A stretch of 15,391 bases of DNA from Phytohabitans sp036906915 (GCF_036906915.1 NZ_JBAKHX010000121.1:1-15391); one strand, 5' to 3'; shown: positions 6,643 to 15,037, numbered from the stretch's first letter. Notes: generated from the sequence alone by a model not told the origin. A program made the numbers and translations.

Positions 6643-8208
6643 ATGCGCAGAGATGCACTGTGGAGAGTGTCGGTGGCCGCGCTGGCGGCGAGTCCGTTCC
6701 TGCTCATCGCTACCGCTGCCCACGCCGACGGCGACGCCCTCGCCGAAATCGGCGCTGCCAGCCCTGCGGTGGGTGCGGCGGTCGCGCCGTACGCCGACCT
6801 GATCGAGCCGACCACCTCGATCAGCCAACCGCTGCCCGCCTCCCCGACGGACGCGCTGGCGGACGTCGCCGGCGCGCTGTCGGTGGCGCTGGGGCTGGCT
6901 CCGGTACCCGGTGACGCCCTCCGGACGGCCGGCCTGCCGGATCCGGTCGCCGGGCGCCTGGCGAACGTGCTCACCGACCTGCTTGTTTGCCAGCAGGCTA
7001 CGGCCGTGCGGTTCGCGGCGGTGCCGCCGTCCGCCCTGCCGGCGTTGCTCGCCACCGGGGCCGGTGTGGACAGCGCGGTGGGGGCACTGCTGCGCGCCTG
7101 CGCCGACGAGCTACGGGCCAGCAGCGCCGAGCTGGAGCTGACCCTGGCCGGCCTACGCCCGGCCCAAGCCGCGGCCGAGTGCGCGCCCCTCGGCGTGCCG
7201 AGCGTGGACGCGTGGCCGGTATTGCGGCTGGAGAGCGGCTGCGACGACAACACCTACGCCAACGACTACCTGCTCACAGTGGACGCTGGTGGCGCCGACA
7301 CGTACGCGAACAACGCTGGCAGCAATGTGGTCGACCCCAACTTCGCGCCCGCGGGCTCGGCGGTCCCCGGGCTGCGCGGCACTGGACCGGCCCGGGGGTG
7401 TCAGCGGGCGATCCCGGGCCTCGCCGCGGCCGACTGCGTACCCGCCGCCGCTGTCCTGCTCGACCTGCACGGCGACGACACGTACGGGGTCAAGCAGAGC
7501 CCGGACCACGACGCCGGCTGCACCCTCGACCCGGTGGTGCGGCGCATGATGACCGGCGGCGCCGGCTTCCTGGGCGTCGGTCTGCTGCGCGACGCGGGCG
7601 GATCCGACGACGCGTACATCGGCAAGACCGGCTCGCTCGGCGCCGGACACGTCTTCGGCGTCGGCATCCTGTCCGACGACGGCGGCGACGACGCGTACAG
7701 CTCCGTGCGCAACAGCCAGGGCTTCGCCTTGGTCGGCGGGTTCGGGCTGCTGCGCGACGAGGCCGGCGCGGACCGGTACGACTACTACATGCCCGCCCCG
7801 ATCGACCCCGCGGCATCCAACCAGACCGAGGGCGCGGGCGGTGTCCGCGACGACGAGGGGGAGGGGCTGTGCGACCGGATCCCGCGGTTCACCCAGGGCG
7901 CGGCGAACGTCCTGCCTGGCAGCATCGCGCTGCTCATCGACGACGAGGGCGCCGACGCGTACCACGGCGCGTTCGCCGGTGAATTCATCGGCCCGATCCA
8001 GAATCCCAGTACCCGAGCCGGCAGCCTCGGATTCGGCAACAACCAGGGCGTGGCCGTGATGCTGGACCGAGCCGGCCTGGACAGCTACACCGTCGAGGGC
8101 GAGCCGCCGGTGTCCGGCGTATCCGCCCGGGGCAACGCCGTCACCGTGCTGCCCGGTAACGATGCCAGCAGCGCGGGCGGCGGCGCCGGACTCTTCATCG
8201 ACCAGTAG
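6643..8208 (+). CDS. Secreted protein with seven Asp-rich D..G.D.Y repeats
   Basis: 521 residues. A Sec signal peptide is clear: MRRDALWR, a hydrophobic core, then ATAAHA with cleavage after residue 28. Residues 29-190 are alanine-rich and helical. From about 212 on, a short motif recurs seven times: TVDAGGADTY (212-221), LLDLHGDDTY (272-281), LLRDAGGSDDAY (314-325), ILSDDGGDDAY (342-352), LLRDEAGADRY (369-379), LIDDEGADAY (431-440) and VMLDRAGLDSY (472-482). The three central units follow each other every 27-28 residues with QG or GAG and GVG links, as expected for a beta-solenoid. The aspartates could bind calcium as in RTX repeats, but the RTX consensus itself is not met. Eight cysteines (116, 153, 180, 200, 253, 265, 293, 410) remain in the mature protein, which suggests disulfides. 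No enzyme motif or sortase signal is visible. The function is unknown; a surface, adhesion or matrix role is inferred. Confidence 0.9.
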   Translation: MRRDALWRVSVAALAASPFLLIATAAHADGDALAEIGAASPAVGAAVAPYADLIEPTTSISQPLPASPTDALADVAGALSVALGLAPVPGDALRTAGLPDPVAGRLANVLTDLLVCQQATAVRFAAVPPSALPALLATGAGVDSAVGALLRACADELRASSAELELTLAGLRPAQAAAECAPLGVPSVDAWPVLRLESGCDDNTYANDYLLTVDAGGADTYANNAGSNVVDPNFAPAGSAVPGLRGTGPARGCQRAIPGLAAADCVPAAAVLLDLHGDDTYGVKQSPDHDAGCTLDPVVRRMMTGGAGFLGVGLLRDAGGSDDAYIGKTGSLGAGHVFGVGILSDDGGDDAYSSVRNSQGFALVGGFGLLRDEAGADRYDYYMPAPIDPAASNQTEGAGGVRDDEGEGLCDRIPRFTQGAANVLPGSIALLIDDEGADAYHGAFAGEFIGPIQNPSTRAGSLGFGNNQGVAVMLDRAGLDSYTVEGEPPVSGVSARGNAVTVLPGNDASSAGGGAGLFIDQ

Positions 8209-8231
8209 CCCATGCGCGCTTGATCGTTGTT

Positions 8232-8251
8232 GGTTGCCACCACAGGCAACC
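8232..8251 (+). terminator. Hairpin terminator after the secreted-repeat gene
   Basis: GGTTGCC and GGCAACC form a perfect 7-base stem with a 6-base loop, 23 bases after the stop codon. No T-run follows, which is common for actinomycete terminators. Confidence 0.5.
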
Positions 8252-8576
8252 CGTCTGGTGGGCGGGGATCGCGAGGGCGTCGTCGCGGTCCCCAGTGCCA
8301 GGTCGCGAGTCCGGATGGTCCGTGTGCCGATGATTCGGGCCTGCCCGTTCCGCCGTGGTATCGGGCAGTTCTGATCGGACTGTGACCGGTGTGGTTCATC
8401 GTGCATCCATGCGGACGGTGGTGGATGAGATCGTTGATCGGGCCGGTGGGTGCTGTGCGCTAACTGTTTTGGGCGGTGCGGGCGAGACCATCGCGGCGGT
8501 GCCGTTGGCGTGTGGGGTGCCACCTTAGGGTGACGCCGCTGGCCTGGGGAGATGTGGCTCCGGCAGGGTCGGCGGT
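8252..8576. other. Gene-free stretch between the repeat gene and the transposase
   Basis: No convincing gene is present. The left border of the IS element at 8577 must lie here, but I could not find clean terminal repeats. One short plus-strand frame opens at the ATG at 8409 and ends at the TAG at 8526-8528 (39 codons: MRTVVDEIVDRAGG, then CCALTVLGGAGETIAAVPLA). It can be read back without a stop to 8335. It may be a cut-off gene end, but the evidence is too weak to call it. Confidence 0.4.
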
Positions 8577-9653
8577 GTGGTGGTGCGTACCTTGGGGTTG
8601 ATATTCGTTCGGCGTGTTCTGGGTGTGCTGGGGTGTGGTCCGAGGCCGGACGCGGATGCGGTGGAGGTCGCCGTGCTGCGCCACCAGTTGGCGGTCTTGC
8701 GCCGCCAGGTTCCGCGTCCGCGGTACACCCCGGCCGATCGGATGTTGCTGGCCGCGTTGGCGAAGCTATTGCCGCGCGAGCGTTGGGCGGTCTTCTTGGT
8801 CACGCCCTCGACGTTGCTGCGCTGGCATCGGGAGTTGATCGCCCGCCGGTGGACCTACCCAAATTCTGGTCGTGACCGGCACGGTCTGGACGAGGAGATC
8901 GTTGCGCTGGTGGTGCGGCTGGCACGGGAGAACCCCCGCTGGGGCTATCTGCGGATCGTGGGGGAGTGCCAGAACCTGGGCGTTCGGGTGTCGGCGAGCT
9001 CGGTGCGGCGGATTCTGCGCCGACATGGTCTTGGGCCGGCGCCGCGGCGGGGCGGGCCGAGTTGGACCCAATTCCTGCGCGCCCAGGCCCGTGGTCTGCT
9101 GGCGGTCGACTTCTTCACTGTGGAGACCGTCGGCCTGACTCGGCTGTACGTGCTGTTCGTCGTCGAGGTGCAGCGGCGGGCGGTGCATCTGGTGGGGATC
9201 ACGGCCCACCCGAGCGGGGCGTGGGTTGCCCAGCAGGCCCGGAACCTGCTGATGGACCTGGCGGAGCAGGGGCAGCGGTTTCGGTATCTGGTCCGGGACC
9301 GGGACGCCAAATTCACCGCCGCGTTCGACGCCGTGTTCGCCGCATCTGGCGTCGAGGTGGTGAAGATCCCGCTGCGGGCGCCTCGGGCGAACGCTTACGC
9401 TGAGCGCTGGGTGTGCACGGTCCGGTCTGAGTGTCTGGATTGGACGTTGGTCTGGAATGAGCGCCAGCTGTTCCGGGTGCTGGCCGAGTATTTGCGCCAC
9501 TACAACACCGTTCGTCCGCACCGAAGCCTGGACCTGAAGCCGCCGCGTCCGGCCTCCCGGCTGACGCTTGTCGAGCCGGGCACCGTCGAGTCGTCGGTGC
9601 AACGGGTCGATGTGTTGGGTGGGCTGATCCACGAATACCGCCGCGCTGCTTGA
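8577..9653 (+). CDS. Integrase-core (DDE, rve) transposase of a single-ORF IS3-like element
   Basis: 358 residues, apparently intact. Residues 28-95 hold an N-terminal helix-turn-helix (EVAVLRHQLAVLRRQ, then TPSTLLRWHRELIARRW), and residues 105-160 a second helical DNA-binding part (NPRWGYLRIVGE, SSVRRILRRHGLGPAP). The catalytic core follows with D178 (LLAVDFF), D241 (YLVRDRDAKF) and E276 (NAYAERWV). The last two are 35 residues apart, as in IS3 and retroviral integrases. The C-terminal YNTVRPHRSL is also family-typical. Unlike classical IS3, it is encoded in one frame without a programmed shift. The start is one of three consecutive GTG codons at 8577 and has no good ribosome site. Neighbouring genes show that the element sits between a secreted-protein gene and the tail of the NACHT gene. 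Confidence 0.92.
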   Translation: MVVRTLGLIFVRRVLGVLGCGPRPDADAVEVAVLRHQLAVLRRQVPRPRYTPADRMLLAALAKLLPRERWAVFLVTPSTLLRWHRELIARRWTYPNSGRDRHGLDEEIVALVVRLARENPRWGYLRIVGECQNLGVRVSASSVRRILRRHGLGPAPRRGGPSWTQFLRAQARGLLAVDFFTVETVGLTRLYVLFVVEVQRRAVHLVGITAHPSGAWVAQQARNLLMDLAEQGQRFRYLVRDRDAKFTAAFDAVFAASGVEVVKIPLRAPRANAYAERWVCTVRSECLDWTLVWNERQLFRVLAEYLRHYNTVRPHRSLDLKPPRPASRLTLVEPGTVESSVQRVDVLGGLIHEYRRAA

Positions 9654-9919
9654 CCTCTTCGGGCACTGCCGCTGGGTATGGGGCCTCGTGTTCCCTTGGA
9701 GGTGCGACCGTGGCGAACCGCACCGATCACAGCGCGACCAGGTCCACTCGGCCCCGAGAACAGCGGATCCGCGAACTGGCACCCCACACGCCTGCGACCG
9801 ATGAGTGCCGGTCAACGAGTGCCGGTCAACGACGGCCGCACCTGGGCCGACACCGACCTGATCACCGAACGGTACGCCCGAAGATCAGCACGACCGCCCA
9901 AGTGACATTGGAGTACCAA
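9654..9919. other. Stretch after the transposase: IS end, orphan start site and NACHT 3' flank
   Basis: The right end of the IS should lie here. A good ribosome site, GGAGG (9699-9703), lies six bases before a GTG at 9710. The frame from it (VANRTDHSATRSTRPREQRI) runs on to 10114, into the antisense of the NACHT gene, so it is not believable as a whole; it may be the start of a gene that was cut. A 14-base tandem duplication is inside it. At 9907-9920 a small ATTGG/CCAAT hairpin overlaps the NACHT stop codon. Confidence 0.35.
9803..9830 (+). repeat. Tandem duplication of 14 bases
   Basis: GAGTGCCGGTCAAC occurs twice in a row (9803-9816 and 9817-9830) without mismatch. Fourteen is not a multiple of three, so the duplication shifts any frame passing through it. 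Perfect identity suggests a recent slippage event. Confidence 0.9.
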
Positions 9920-12871
9920 TTAGCCGAGCGCGAATTCCTTGGGAAGGTCGGTGTATACGAGGTTGAGGCACTGGAGTGTGGCCATGCCCGCCAGCGCCGA
10001 GAGATCCTTAAAACGCCTGAGCCGGATGGTCAGGTCGGTGACCGACGTCAGCTTCGTCAAAGGCGCGAGCTCGAGGGTGCCCGGATCGAGGTCGAGCGCG
10101 GTAAGCGACGATGACCATCGGTCCAGGAAGTCGAGGCTGTCGGCGGTCATCGGGCCGAGCAGTCGCAGCCGGGTAAGCCGAGGCGAATAGCGTCCGTGAG
10201 CAAGGTACTCCACGGCAGTTGTGTCGAGGGTGAGGTTTCGTAGTTTGCCCAGGTGGCGCACGGCGTCGGCGAAGACGACGGCGCCACCGATGCTCAGGCG
10301 CTGAAGAGTCGGCACCGCCGTTAGCGGGCTGAGATCGTGATAGCCACCTAGAAAATCGACGGTGAGGCTGTCGAGGCTGAGGCCGGCGAGGGGGCTGAGA
10401 TCGGTACACATCGGAACGGCGAGTCGACGGAGCCTGGGGATGGACTGCGCGAAGTCCAGGTTGACCGCTTCTGGATCGTCCGGCCAACGCGCGCGATAGC
10501 GGAGCTCGACCAAGCGCTCTAGCCGGCGCAGCGATGGCAGCAGCCGCGAGTCGGTGATCTCCAGCCGACCACCGTGCAACGGTGAGTGGCGGAGCACCGC
10601 GTCGGCGTACTCGTCCGCATCGAACTGCGACCATGCCTCGACGAGTGCGTCCACAATGGCGGGTTCGGGACGATCTCCAAAACGGGCAAGGATGTGCAGG
10701 GCTGTGCGGTCGCCGGTGGCGACCGCGGCCTGGATCGTATAAACCACCTCGTCCGCTGTCTGTGGGTCCGTGGGTGCCAGCAGATCGAGTGCGAACGATC
10801 CAGCCCGGCCGATGGCGGTAACGGCCTCGCGGCTTTTCGGCGGTACCAGGACCTCGGTGGCGTTGCGGATCGCCTCGTCTAGCTCGGGTGCCCGGTCTGG
10901 AGAAGTTTCGAGGCAGGCCAGGGCGACCAGCCTTACCGTGTCCCGTTCGGAGCTCTCCTCAGAACCCTCGTTGATGCGTTTCAGCAGGCCGTCCAGGAGG
11001 GTGGTACGGCCGGCCGAGCTGGCATGGCCGGCCGCCATCACGACGACCTCCTGCCACTGGTCAAGATGGGCATGACTGACGAGAACCCCGATGTCGCCGT
11101 CGTCGGTCGCCTGCTTGGCCGCCAGGTACTCCTGGAAAGTGCGGTGCACGAAGTCGGCCCGGCCTTCGACAGGCTCCCGTAGCAACCCGCTTCGTTCCAG
11201 TAGCACCCGGTAGACGTCCTCGGCGCGGGCCTTGACCTGTGGCATCGTTCGCAGTCGGATTTCAAGGCGAGCGACGATGTCGTCGCACGAGGCGTCCGAC
11301 CACTCGTTACGGATCAGCCAGTAGGCCAAGTCCTGCATCAGAAGCGTCTTCTCGGTACGGGTGAGTGCCAGCGAGGACTCGATGTGACGTTCGACATCGC
11401 GGCGTTCAAGCAACATGTGCAGGGCGACCTCGTACAGCTCCAGACGATCGCGCGGAAGTTGGGCTCGCCGGTCGCGGTGCAGCGCACAAAGCAAGGCAGA
11501 CAACAGCGGATACCCGGCGAGTTGGCGCAATGGTCGATGCCTGTCGATCGCCTCGATCAGACTCTGTTCGTACCCGTCGAGCTCGTCCTGCTCTTCAGCC
11601 GATCGAGACTGGGTGCGCATAGCCTGGTGCCACCGCTGAATGAAGACGGGGATATCGGCCCGGCCCATCGGCTCCAGCTCCGCGACATAGAACTGTTCCG
11701 AGCCCAACCAGTCTGGGGGCACCGCAGCCGGCCGAGAGGTAACCACGTAGCGGGCATCCGGGAAGAGGTCGACAAGCTCGCTGAGCCATTGCCGAGCGTC
11801 GACTCGGCGCTCATCGGCAAGCTCATCGATCCCATCCACCAGCACAACGGCCCGTCCAGACCGCAGCTGCTCATGGACCCAACCGCCCGGCATCTCGTCG
11901 CCGAGGTGCCGGCCGATCTCTCGGATGAACATCTCCGGCGTTGGCAGGTCGGCCGTGGCGTACCGGCGCAGCGGCACAAGGAAGGGAACCGTGTCGTTCC
12001 ACTCGGCCAGGTGAGTCCCGAAGGAACGGCGGGCACACTGAACGGCGATCCACTGCAGCAGTGTGGTCTTGCCGAGCCCGGCCTGACCCCGCACGAAGAC
12101 GCGGTGCGATCGCGCGAGGATCTCGTCGACACGGGTGGACGCCGGCTTCTTCCGGCCGAGTCGCTGGGCCGCGTTGAGACTCAGGTACGCGACCGACAGA
12201 GGATAGCGGCGGTGCGTTTCGGCGAGCGTGGCACCGAAGAACTCGACCTGGTCAAGGCGGTTGCCGACAAGTTGCCGGTAGTCGCGTTCGAAATCAGCTA
12301 GCCCGCGCAGCGCCGGAAGGCGTGCAAGCACCGCGGCGAGGTCGTCAAGGATCTCACGGTCGCGGCGCAGCAGTTCGGTCAACGCCGCCATCCCGGACCC
12401 CGGCAGCGTGCCGGCCAACTCGATCGTGTACGCACAACACTCGTGCAGCAGCAGATCGTAGAGTCGGCGCCCCCCGTCGGACAAGCCCGCGCGACCGACC
12501 CGGTCCGGGTCGGTGTCCCGGAGTAGTCGACCCAGAAATCCCGCGTCGAGGTCCTGCTGTAGCAGCTCCTCCTCGCTCAGGCCGGCCGCGTCGAAGGTGT
12601 CCCTGACGGCCTCCAGCGCGGCCACCCGCTCATGCTCCGGCACCTCGCGGAACTCCCGCTCCACCAGCGGCTCTACCTGTTCGGCGATCAGCTCTGCGGC
12701 CTGCTCCCACACCCGTCGAAACTGACGCTGTTCGCGTGCCGTGGTAAGCCTGCGGGCAGCCAGATCGATCATGCTGCTGCCTATCTCAGCCACGGGACCA
12801 AGCCACATGCCACACGCGGTTCTGGCGACCGCGGCACCCAACGTGATCGCGGCCGTCTCCAGTCCGCTCAC
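9920..12871 (-). CDS. NLR-like protein: helical N-terminus, NACHT ATPase and leucine-rich C-terminus (bNACHT type)
   Basis: 983 residues from the GTG at 12871, which has GGAGG seven bases upstream; the frame is open 68 codons further but without support. Residues 1-200 are helical, starting with a small-residue hydrophobic stretch (ETAAITLGAAVARTACGMWL). They match the N-terminal helical domains that precede NACHT modules in bacteria, and no TIR, nuclease or protease motif is visible. The NACHT domain has Walker A, VFVRGQAGLGKTTLL (K268), Walker B, AVVLVDGIDEL (341-351), and sensor 1, YVVTSRPA. The winged-helix part ends with DFVHRTFQEYLAA (573-584). Residues 600-780 are helical, and 780-975 form about seven irregular leucine-rich units (IPRLRRLAV, DLSPLAGLSLDSLTV, TLQRLSIGG, KLRNLTLDT, RLTRLRLLG, SLTALDLD, TLQCLNL). 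By family knowledge it is a candidate antiphage sensor in which ligand binding at the C-terminus triggers oligomerisation. It has no operon partner. Confidence 0.95.
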   Translation of the reverse strand: MSGLETAAITLGAAVARTACGMWLGPVAEIGSSMIDLAARRLTTAREQRQFRRVWEQAAELIAEQVEPLVEREFREVPEHERVAALEAVRDTFDAAGLSEEELLQQDLDAGFLGRLLRDTDPDRVGRAGLSDGGRRLYDLLLHECCAYTIELAGTLPGSGMAALTELLRRDREILDDLAAVLARLPALRGLADFERDYRQLVGNRLDQVEFFGATLAETHRRYPLSVAYLSLNAAQRLGRKKPASTRVDEILARSHRVFVRGQAGLGKTTLLQWIAVQCARRSFGTHLAEWNDTVPFLVPLRRYATADLPTPEMFIREIGRHLGDEMPGGWVHEQLRSGRAVVLVDGIDELADERRVDARQWLSELVDLFPDARYVVTSRPAAVPPDWLGSEQFYVAELEPMGRADIPVFIQRWHQAMRTQSRSAEEQDELDGYEQSLIEAIDRHRPLRQLAGYPLLSALLCALHRDRRAQLPRDRLELYEVALHMLLERRDVERHIESSLALTRTEKTLLMQDLAYWLIRNEWSDASCDDIVARLEIRLRTMPQVKARAEDVYRVLLERSGLLREPVEGRADFVHRTFQEYLAAKQATDDGDIGVLVSHAHLDQWQEVVVMAAGHASSAGRTTLLDGLLKRINEGSEESSERDTVRLVALACLETSPDRAPELDEAIRNATEVLVPPKSREAVTAIGRAGSFALDLLAPTDPQTADEVVYTIQAAVATGDRTALHILARFGDRPEPAIVDALVEAWSQFDADEYADAVLRHSPLHGGRLEITDSRLLPSLRRLERLVELRYRARWPDDPEAVNLDFAQSIPRLRRLAVPMCTDLSPLAGLSLDSLTVDFLGGYHDLSPLTAVPTLQRLSIGGAVVFADAVRHLGKLRNLTLDTTAVEYLAHGRYSPRLTRLRLLGPMTADSLDFLDRWSSSLTALDLDPGTLELAPLTKLTSVTDLTIRLRRFKDLSALAGMATLQCLNLVYTDLPKEFALG

Positions 12872-12878
12872 GAGTGGA

Positions 12879-12883
12879 CCTCC
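12879..12883 (-). promoter_or_regulatory. Ribosome binding site of the NACHT gene
   Basis: GGAGG on the minus strand with a 7-base spacer to the GTG at 12871. It decides the start against the longer open frame reaching 13075. A TACCAT box about 40 bases further upstream (near 12911-12916) is a weak promoter candidate. Confidence 0.7.
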
Positions 12884-13040
12884 GGGTGCACACGACTCAG
12901 GATGCCTCTCATGGTAACGAGCGGCGGCTCCTCGCCGGTCGTCCGCGGCGTGGACGATGCCGGGGGTGGTGCTCAAACGCGGCGTGGCGGCGCCGCCGGC
13001 ACCACGGCCCATCCCCGGCGCCCCGCGCCGCGGCTGCTGA

Positions 13041-13556
13041 CCCACCCTGACCGGCGGCAACCGGACCTGCGGCAATTTCGCCGACGGAATTCCAATACGA
13101 CTGCTCCTACACGGCTACGGATACGCGGAACTCGCCGGACTGACCCGCCTGCGGGAAGCGCTCGAAAGCGTCGTGCGCGGGCACATCGACCGGGAAGCCG
13201 CCCAGGCGATCATCGACCGGCACGCCGACCAGCCGTGGTTCCCACTCGTCTACGTCCCGCGTGACCTGTACGGCTACTCCGGCACATGGGACGACATGGA
13301 CTACGACCCAGAGCCGGTCATCGCGCAAGTGCGCTGTCCGACGCTGCTGTTCTACGGCGAGGCCGACGAATGGACTCCCGCCGAGGACAGCATTGCCGTG
13401 TGGCGGCGCGCCGCCGGTACCAGCGACCTGACCCTCCACCGGCTCGCCGGCTGCACCCATCTGCCGACCACCGGCGGGGCCGACGCGCTCGAATCCATCA
13501 GCTCCGACTACAGCAGCGCGATGCTCGCCTGGGTCCAGGACCGAATCAACCGCTGA
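13041..13556 (+). pseudogene. Internally deleted alpha/beta-hydrolase
   Basis: The open segment follows a TGA at 13038-13040. It has no credible start codon before the GTG at 13173. Its first part reads FADGIPIRLLLHGYGY, which resembles the oxyanion strand LLLHG of the fold. It then jumps straight to helical sequence (AELAGLTRLREALESVVRGH) and the end of the enzyme: VRCPTLLFYGEADEWTP with the acid residue, and LAGCTHLPT with the catalytic histidine, ending AMLAWVQDRINR at the TGA 13554-13556. The nucleophile elbow G-x-S-x-G and most of the core are missing, so it cannot be an active hydrolase. Further upstream, at about 12955-12990, GGGAQTRRGG looks like another piece of the same family (HGGGQTRHxWGGT), out of place. 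Decay is the simplest reading. Confidence 0.7.
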
Positions 13557-13579
13557 GCGAAGTGCGCAACCACGCGAGC

Positions 13580-13602
13580 GTCATACGCAGGCGCGTACTG
13601 AC
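13580..13602. terminator. Bidirectional hairpin between two converging genes
   Basis: GTCATACGC and GCGTA-C-TGAC pair over nine bases with one bulged C and an AGGC loop. It lies 24 bases after the hydrolase stop, and the stop codon of the IS701 transposase frame falls inside it. It can serve as terminator for both strands, although no T-run is present. Confidence 0.4.
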
Positions 13603-15037
13603 ATGCCGCCGATACTGCGCGTTGGTGGGGTGCGGTCATGCGGGAATGGCGCGCGGCAGCACCGGATCATGGTGTGGGAGGTTGGCCTGTGGAGCGCCGC
13701 TGGGGCCGACCGGTATCTGTTGGTGCGCGATCTCGGTGGGTTGCCCTTGACGATCACGGCGCTTGACCCAGTTGCTGCTGACCACGCCAGAGTCCAGCGT
13801 TGCTGCAGAACTGCCATCAGCCGGTCGTGCCGGTGGTGGTGCGCGTCGTTGAAGGTCAAGGCGATCAGCGTCTGCTGGTGGTTGGTGTGGTTGTCGCGTT
13901 CGCGGGCAGCGATGACGGTGAGGATGGCGTGGGCGAGCATCACCAGGGTGGTGTGCCGATACCAGGAATCCCAGCGGCGCACCTGCGGCTCGTCCAAGCC
14001 GATCCTCTTGCCGGTCTGGAAGCAGGTCTCCACGTTCCAGCGGGTTCCAGCCACCTTCACCAACGTCCGCAGCGGGATCGGTTGCGGCGACCAGCAGCGG
14101 TAGAACGCCAGCTCGCCGTCGCTGATCCGCCGCCGGATCAGCAACCAGTGATGCCCGCCGGTCTCATCGGCGGGTGGGGTGATGGTGATCCAGGCCCAGT
14201 CGTAGAACCGCTCACCCTTGGCGCCCCGGCCTGCGGAGATCCGGTTCCAGGCTCGACTCGGCAGTACGGCGGCGAGCCGGTCCGCCCGCACCGGCCCCTG
14301 GTCGGGCCGGGCGATGACCCGATGACTTTGGCCACGGCCAGGACGTAGCCGACACCGGCGGTTTGCAGGTCGCGGCGCAGGTGCCGGTCACCGCCGTAGA
14401 ACTCGTCCGCCGTGCACCAGGCTGCCGGCACACCGGCGTCCAGGGCACGGGCGAGCATCCGCCGAGCCAGGGTGACCTTCGTGGCGAACCGCACATGGTC
14501 GGGTATACCGGCGGCGGCGCACCGGTTGGTGTCGTCGGTCCACGCCTTGGGCAGATACACCTCCCGGTCAATCAGCGTCGAACCGCCCGGCGCGGCATAC
14601 GCCAAATACACCGCGATCTGCGCGTTCTCGATCCGGCCAGCCGTGCCGGTGTAGTGCCTTTGCGTGCCAACCGTGAACCGGCCCTTCTTCAGATCACCGG
14701 TGTCATCCAGGATCAACACCCCGCCCGGGTCGCCCAGCGCATCGACCACATAGCCGCGTACGTCGTCTCGCACCTTGTCGGCGTCCCACACCGCCTCCCC
14801 GAGCAGCCGCTGCATCGCATACGGCGAACTATCGCCGGCCTGCTCGGCCAACTGCCAACACGAACGAGTGTCTACATCAGACAACAAGCCGAGTAGATAC
14901 GACCGCGCCTGCCGGCGCGGCTCCACCCGCCCAAACCGGCCCGCGACCACCGCGAACCCGGTGTCGAACTCCGCCAGCCAACCCGCGGCGTCTACGCTGT
15001 GCCCAGCGGCCGCCGCACGATATTCGATTGTCTCCAC
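13581..15037 (-). pseudogene. IS701-family transposase interrupted by one frameshift
   Basis: The first frame starts at the GTG at 15037 (METIEYRAAAAGHSVDAAGW) and carries the typical ILDDTGDLKKG (catalytic D at 111 or 112), VGTQRHYTGTAGRIENAQIA, LIDREVYLP and WCTADEFYG (second D). It fails at K237, in YVLAVAK. The next frame continues HRVIARPDQGPVRADRLAAV, YDWAWITI, WLLIRRR and RWNVETCFQTGKRIGLDE with the catalytic glutamate, then WYRHTTLVMLAHAIL. The shift falls on AAA at 14329-14327, and a fourth A would restore AKSHRV. It could be a true mutation, a sequencing error in a homopolymer, or a programmed shift; IS701 elements are normally single-frame. The joined protein is about 485 residues with an unusual, arginine-rich C-terminal extension after about base 13760. 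Element borders were not found. Confidence 0.9.

Noticed and set aside
7153..8523. Long minus-strand ORF (456 codons) opposite the secreted-repeat gene
   Set aside because: It is the antisense shadow of the repeat gene: the codon bias belongs to the plus strand, which has a signal peptide and protein repeats. The minus product is arginine- and valine-rich without a fold.
8475..9724. Terminal inverted repeats of the 8577 transposase element (GGTGCGGGCGAGACCATCGC against the reverse of 9704-9724)
   Set aside because: The match is only about 15 of 21 with a gap, no target duplication flanks it, and such matches are expected by chance at this GC content.
8766..9815. Minus-strand ORF of 349 codons opposite the transposase
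   Set aside because: It is a shadow frame of a well-conserved DDE transposase, and its product is low-complexity and rich in R, P and H.
11384..12301. Plus-strand ORF of 305 codons within the NACHT gene
   Set aside because: It lies opposite the NACHT core with its Walker motifs, has no start signal and shows no recognisable domain.
12872..13075. 68-codon N-terminal extension of the NACHT protein
   Set aside because: The GTG at 12871 has a strong ribosome site and begins the conserved helical domain. The extension is proline- and arginine-rich and has no start signal.
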